Shown here: piece after piece, positions 5,438 through 6,142 of the stretch
How positions within the stretch are numbered: position 1 is the first letter of the stretch
How the letters are laid out: each line of letters starts with the position of its first letter
Source of the DNA: Alphaproteobacteria bacterium
Lineage (GTDB): Bacteria; Pseudomonadota; Alphaproteobacteria; Micropepsales; Micropepsaceae
Direction: 5' to 3'
DNA: 6,142 nucleotides
Assembly: GCA_003451645.1 (NCBI GenBank)
Contig: DMER01000126.1
Location: 1-6,142 of the forward strand
The notes under the pieces: generated by a model
The model's input: the letters and a program-made list of their open reading frames with translations, nothing else
What the model was told of the DNA's origin: nothing
Database searches by the model: none
Made by a program: the position numbers and the translations under genes

Positions 5438-6142
5438 ATGGACAAGGACCGGCCCAGGACCCTGATCGATGCCGTCAATGGCGATGGCGCAGTTATGCTG
5501 GCTGAGGTGGAACGGCTGCTCAATGAGGGGCATGACGCCAGCGAGCGGCATCGCTCCGCGACCTCGGCGGTTCAGATTGCCTCCAGAAAATGCCGCTTTG
5601 ATGTCGTGGCGCTGCTGCTTGAGCATGGTGCTTTCGAAAGCGATCTGGGTTGGAATGCGGTCTTCCATGCGGTGGCCTTTGGCACGACCGCGGAACTGGA
5701 AGAGGCGGTCACCAGCGGGATCGATCTGGAGGCGCGCGACCACGACAACCGGACCCCGTTCCTGCTCGCGGCGGCTCTTGGCACGGTTGAGAAGGCCGAG
5801 CTGCTCATGCAAGCGGGCGCCGATCCGCTTGCGGACAAACTGAGCCGCTCCGCCCTTTTGGTGGCGATCGAGCATGACCAAGTGGCCATGCTCGACTGGC
5901 TCATCGGCCAAGGCTTTCCATTCCAGGGCCAGGACCGGTTTGGCTGGGTCCCCTTGGTCTGGGCCGCGCAGCTTGGCGCGGTTGCGTGCGCGCGTGCCCT
6001 TATTGACCGCGGTGCCGATCTTCATGAGGCCAATTATGCTGACGAGACAGCGATCAAAGGGGCCAGGTCGCCCGGCATGGTCCGTCTGTTGCTTGCAGCA
6101 GGGGCTGGCATCCATGACTTAGAGCGTGATGTTTTTAGGTTT
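5438..6142 (+). CDS. Ankyrin-repeat protein, 3' end beyond the window
   Basis: From the ATG at 5438 the frame stays open for 235 codons to the last base of the window, so the protein is incomplete at its C-terminus. It is built of ankyrin-type repeats. The clearest are about 103-131 (DNRTPFLLAAALGTVEKAELLMQAGADP) and 168-196 (FGWVPLVWAAQLGAVACARALIDRGADL); weaker ones fall near 40-67 (VALLLEHGA), 70-97, 136-163 and 200-226 (MVRLLLAAGAG). Each pairs a TPLxxAAxxG-like turn with an LLxxGAD-like second helix. There is no signal peptide or membrane segment in the visible part, so it is probably a cytosolic protein-binding scaffold; ankyrin repeats bind partners rather than catalyse. A clear AGGAG ribosome-binding site supports the start. 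The partner is unknown, and the missing C-terminus could carry another domain. Several frames in both directions across it are shadows. Confidence 0.9.
   Translation, partial: MDKDRPRTLIDAVNGDGAVMLAEVERLLNEGHDASERHRSATSAVQIASRKCRFDVVALLLEHGAFESDLGWNAVFHAVAFGTTAELEEAVTSGIDLEARDHDNRTPFLLAAALGTVEKAELLMQAGADPLADKLSRSALLVAIEHDQVAMLDWLIGQGFPFQGQDRFGWVPLVWAAQLGAVACARALIDRGADLHEANYADETAIKGARSPGMVRLLLAAGAGIHDLERDVFRF

Noticed and set aside
5249..6115. Minus-strand frame of 288 codons opposite the ankyrin gene
   Set aside because: The plus strand holds a clear ankyrin-repeat protein with a ribosome-binding site; the minus product is a shadow and ends in repeat DNA.

Overview
The window looks like a piece of an alphaproteobacterial chromosome. 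The base composition is fairly GC-rich, codon use is proteobacterial, an ECF sigma factor overlaps a small two-helix membrane protein of the DUF6768 type, and a REP-associated transposase (RAYT) of proteobacterial type is present. Genus-level placement is not possible from sequence alone; DUF6768-sigma pairs bring the Caulobacterales/Hyphomonadaceae side to mind, but that is recollection, not a search result.

Layout, left to right. (1) 1-339 is mobile-element debris: three perfect tandem copies of a 16-bp repeat (22-69) abut the decayed 3' end of an IS3-family transposase (70-300), which has an in-frame stop and what looks like its right terminal inverted repeat (about 313-339). (2) 391-858 encodes a small membrane-anchored protein of unknown function. 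(3) 859-1102 has no gene I can support. (4) 1103-2137 (minus) encodes a GlxA/FtrA-type regulator (DJ-1/PfpI-like domain plus AraC helix-turn-helix), divergent from (5) 2155-3384 (plus), a complete soluble bacterial cytochrome P450. Only 17 bp separate the two annotated starts, so the regulator is a natural candidate to control the P450. (6) 3441-4208 is a RAYT gene (best start 3502) between inverted flanking repeats. (7) 4304-4882 and 4861-5232 are an overlapping ECF sigma factor and DUF6768-like membrane protein, likely a translationally coupled regulatory pair. (8) 5269-5328 carries two more copies of the RAYT-type repeat. (9) 5438 to the window end is an ankyrin-repeat protein, open at the right edge.

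The most interesting theme is repeat structure. A core resembling GGAATTAnnGGGGACA occurs at three separated places: three tandem copies at the left edge, one directly upstream of the RAYT gene, and two near 5300. The first and last sites also share 14 identical flanking bases. This fits a RAYT family and the short repeats it may act on or leave behind. It is a variant of a known phenomenon; I do not see a clear new multi-gene defence or biosynthetic system. The P450 also lacks the usual acidic residue in its I-helix motif, which is worth a second look.
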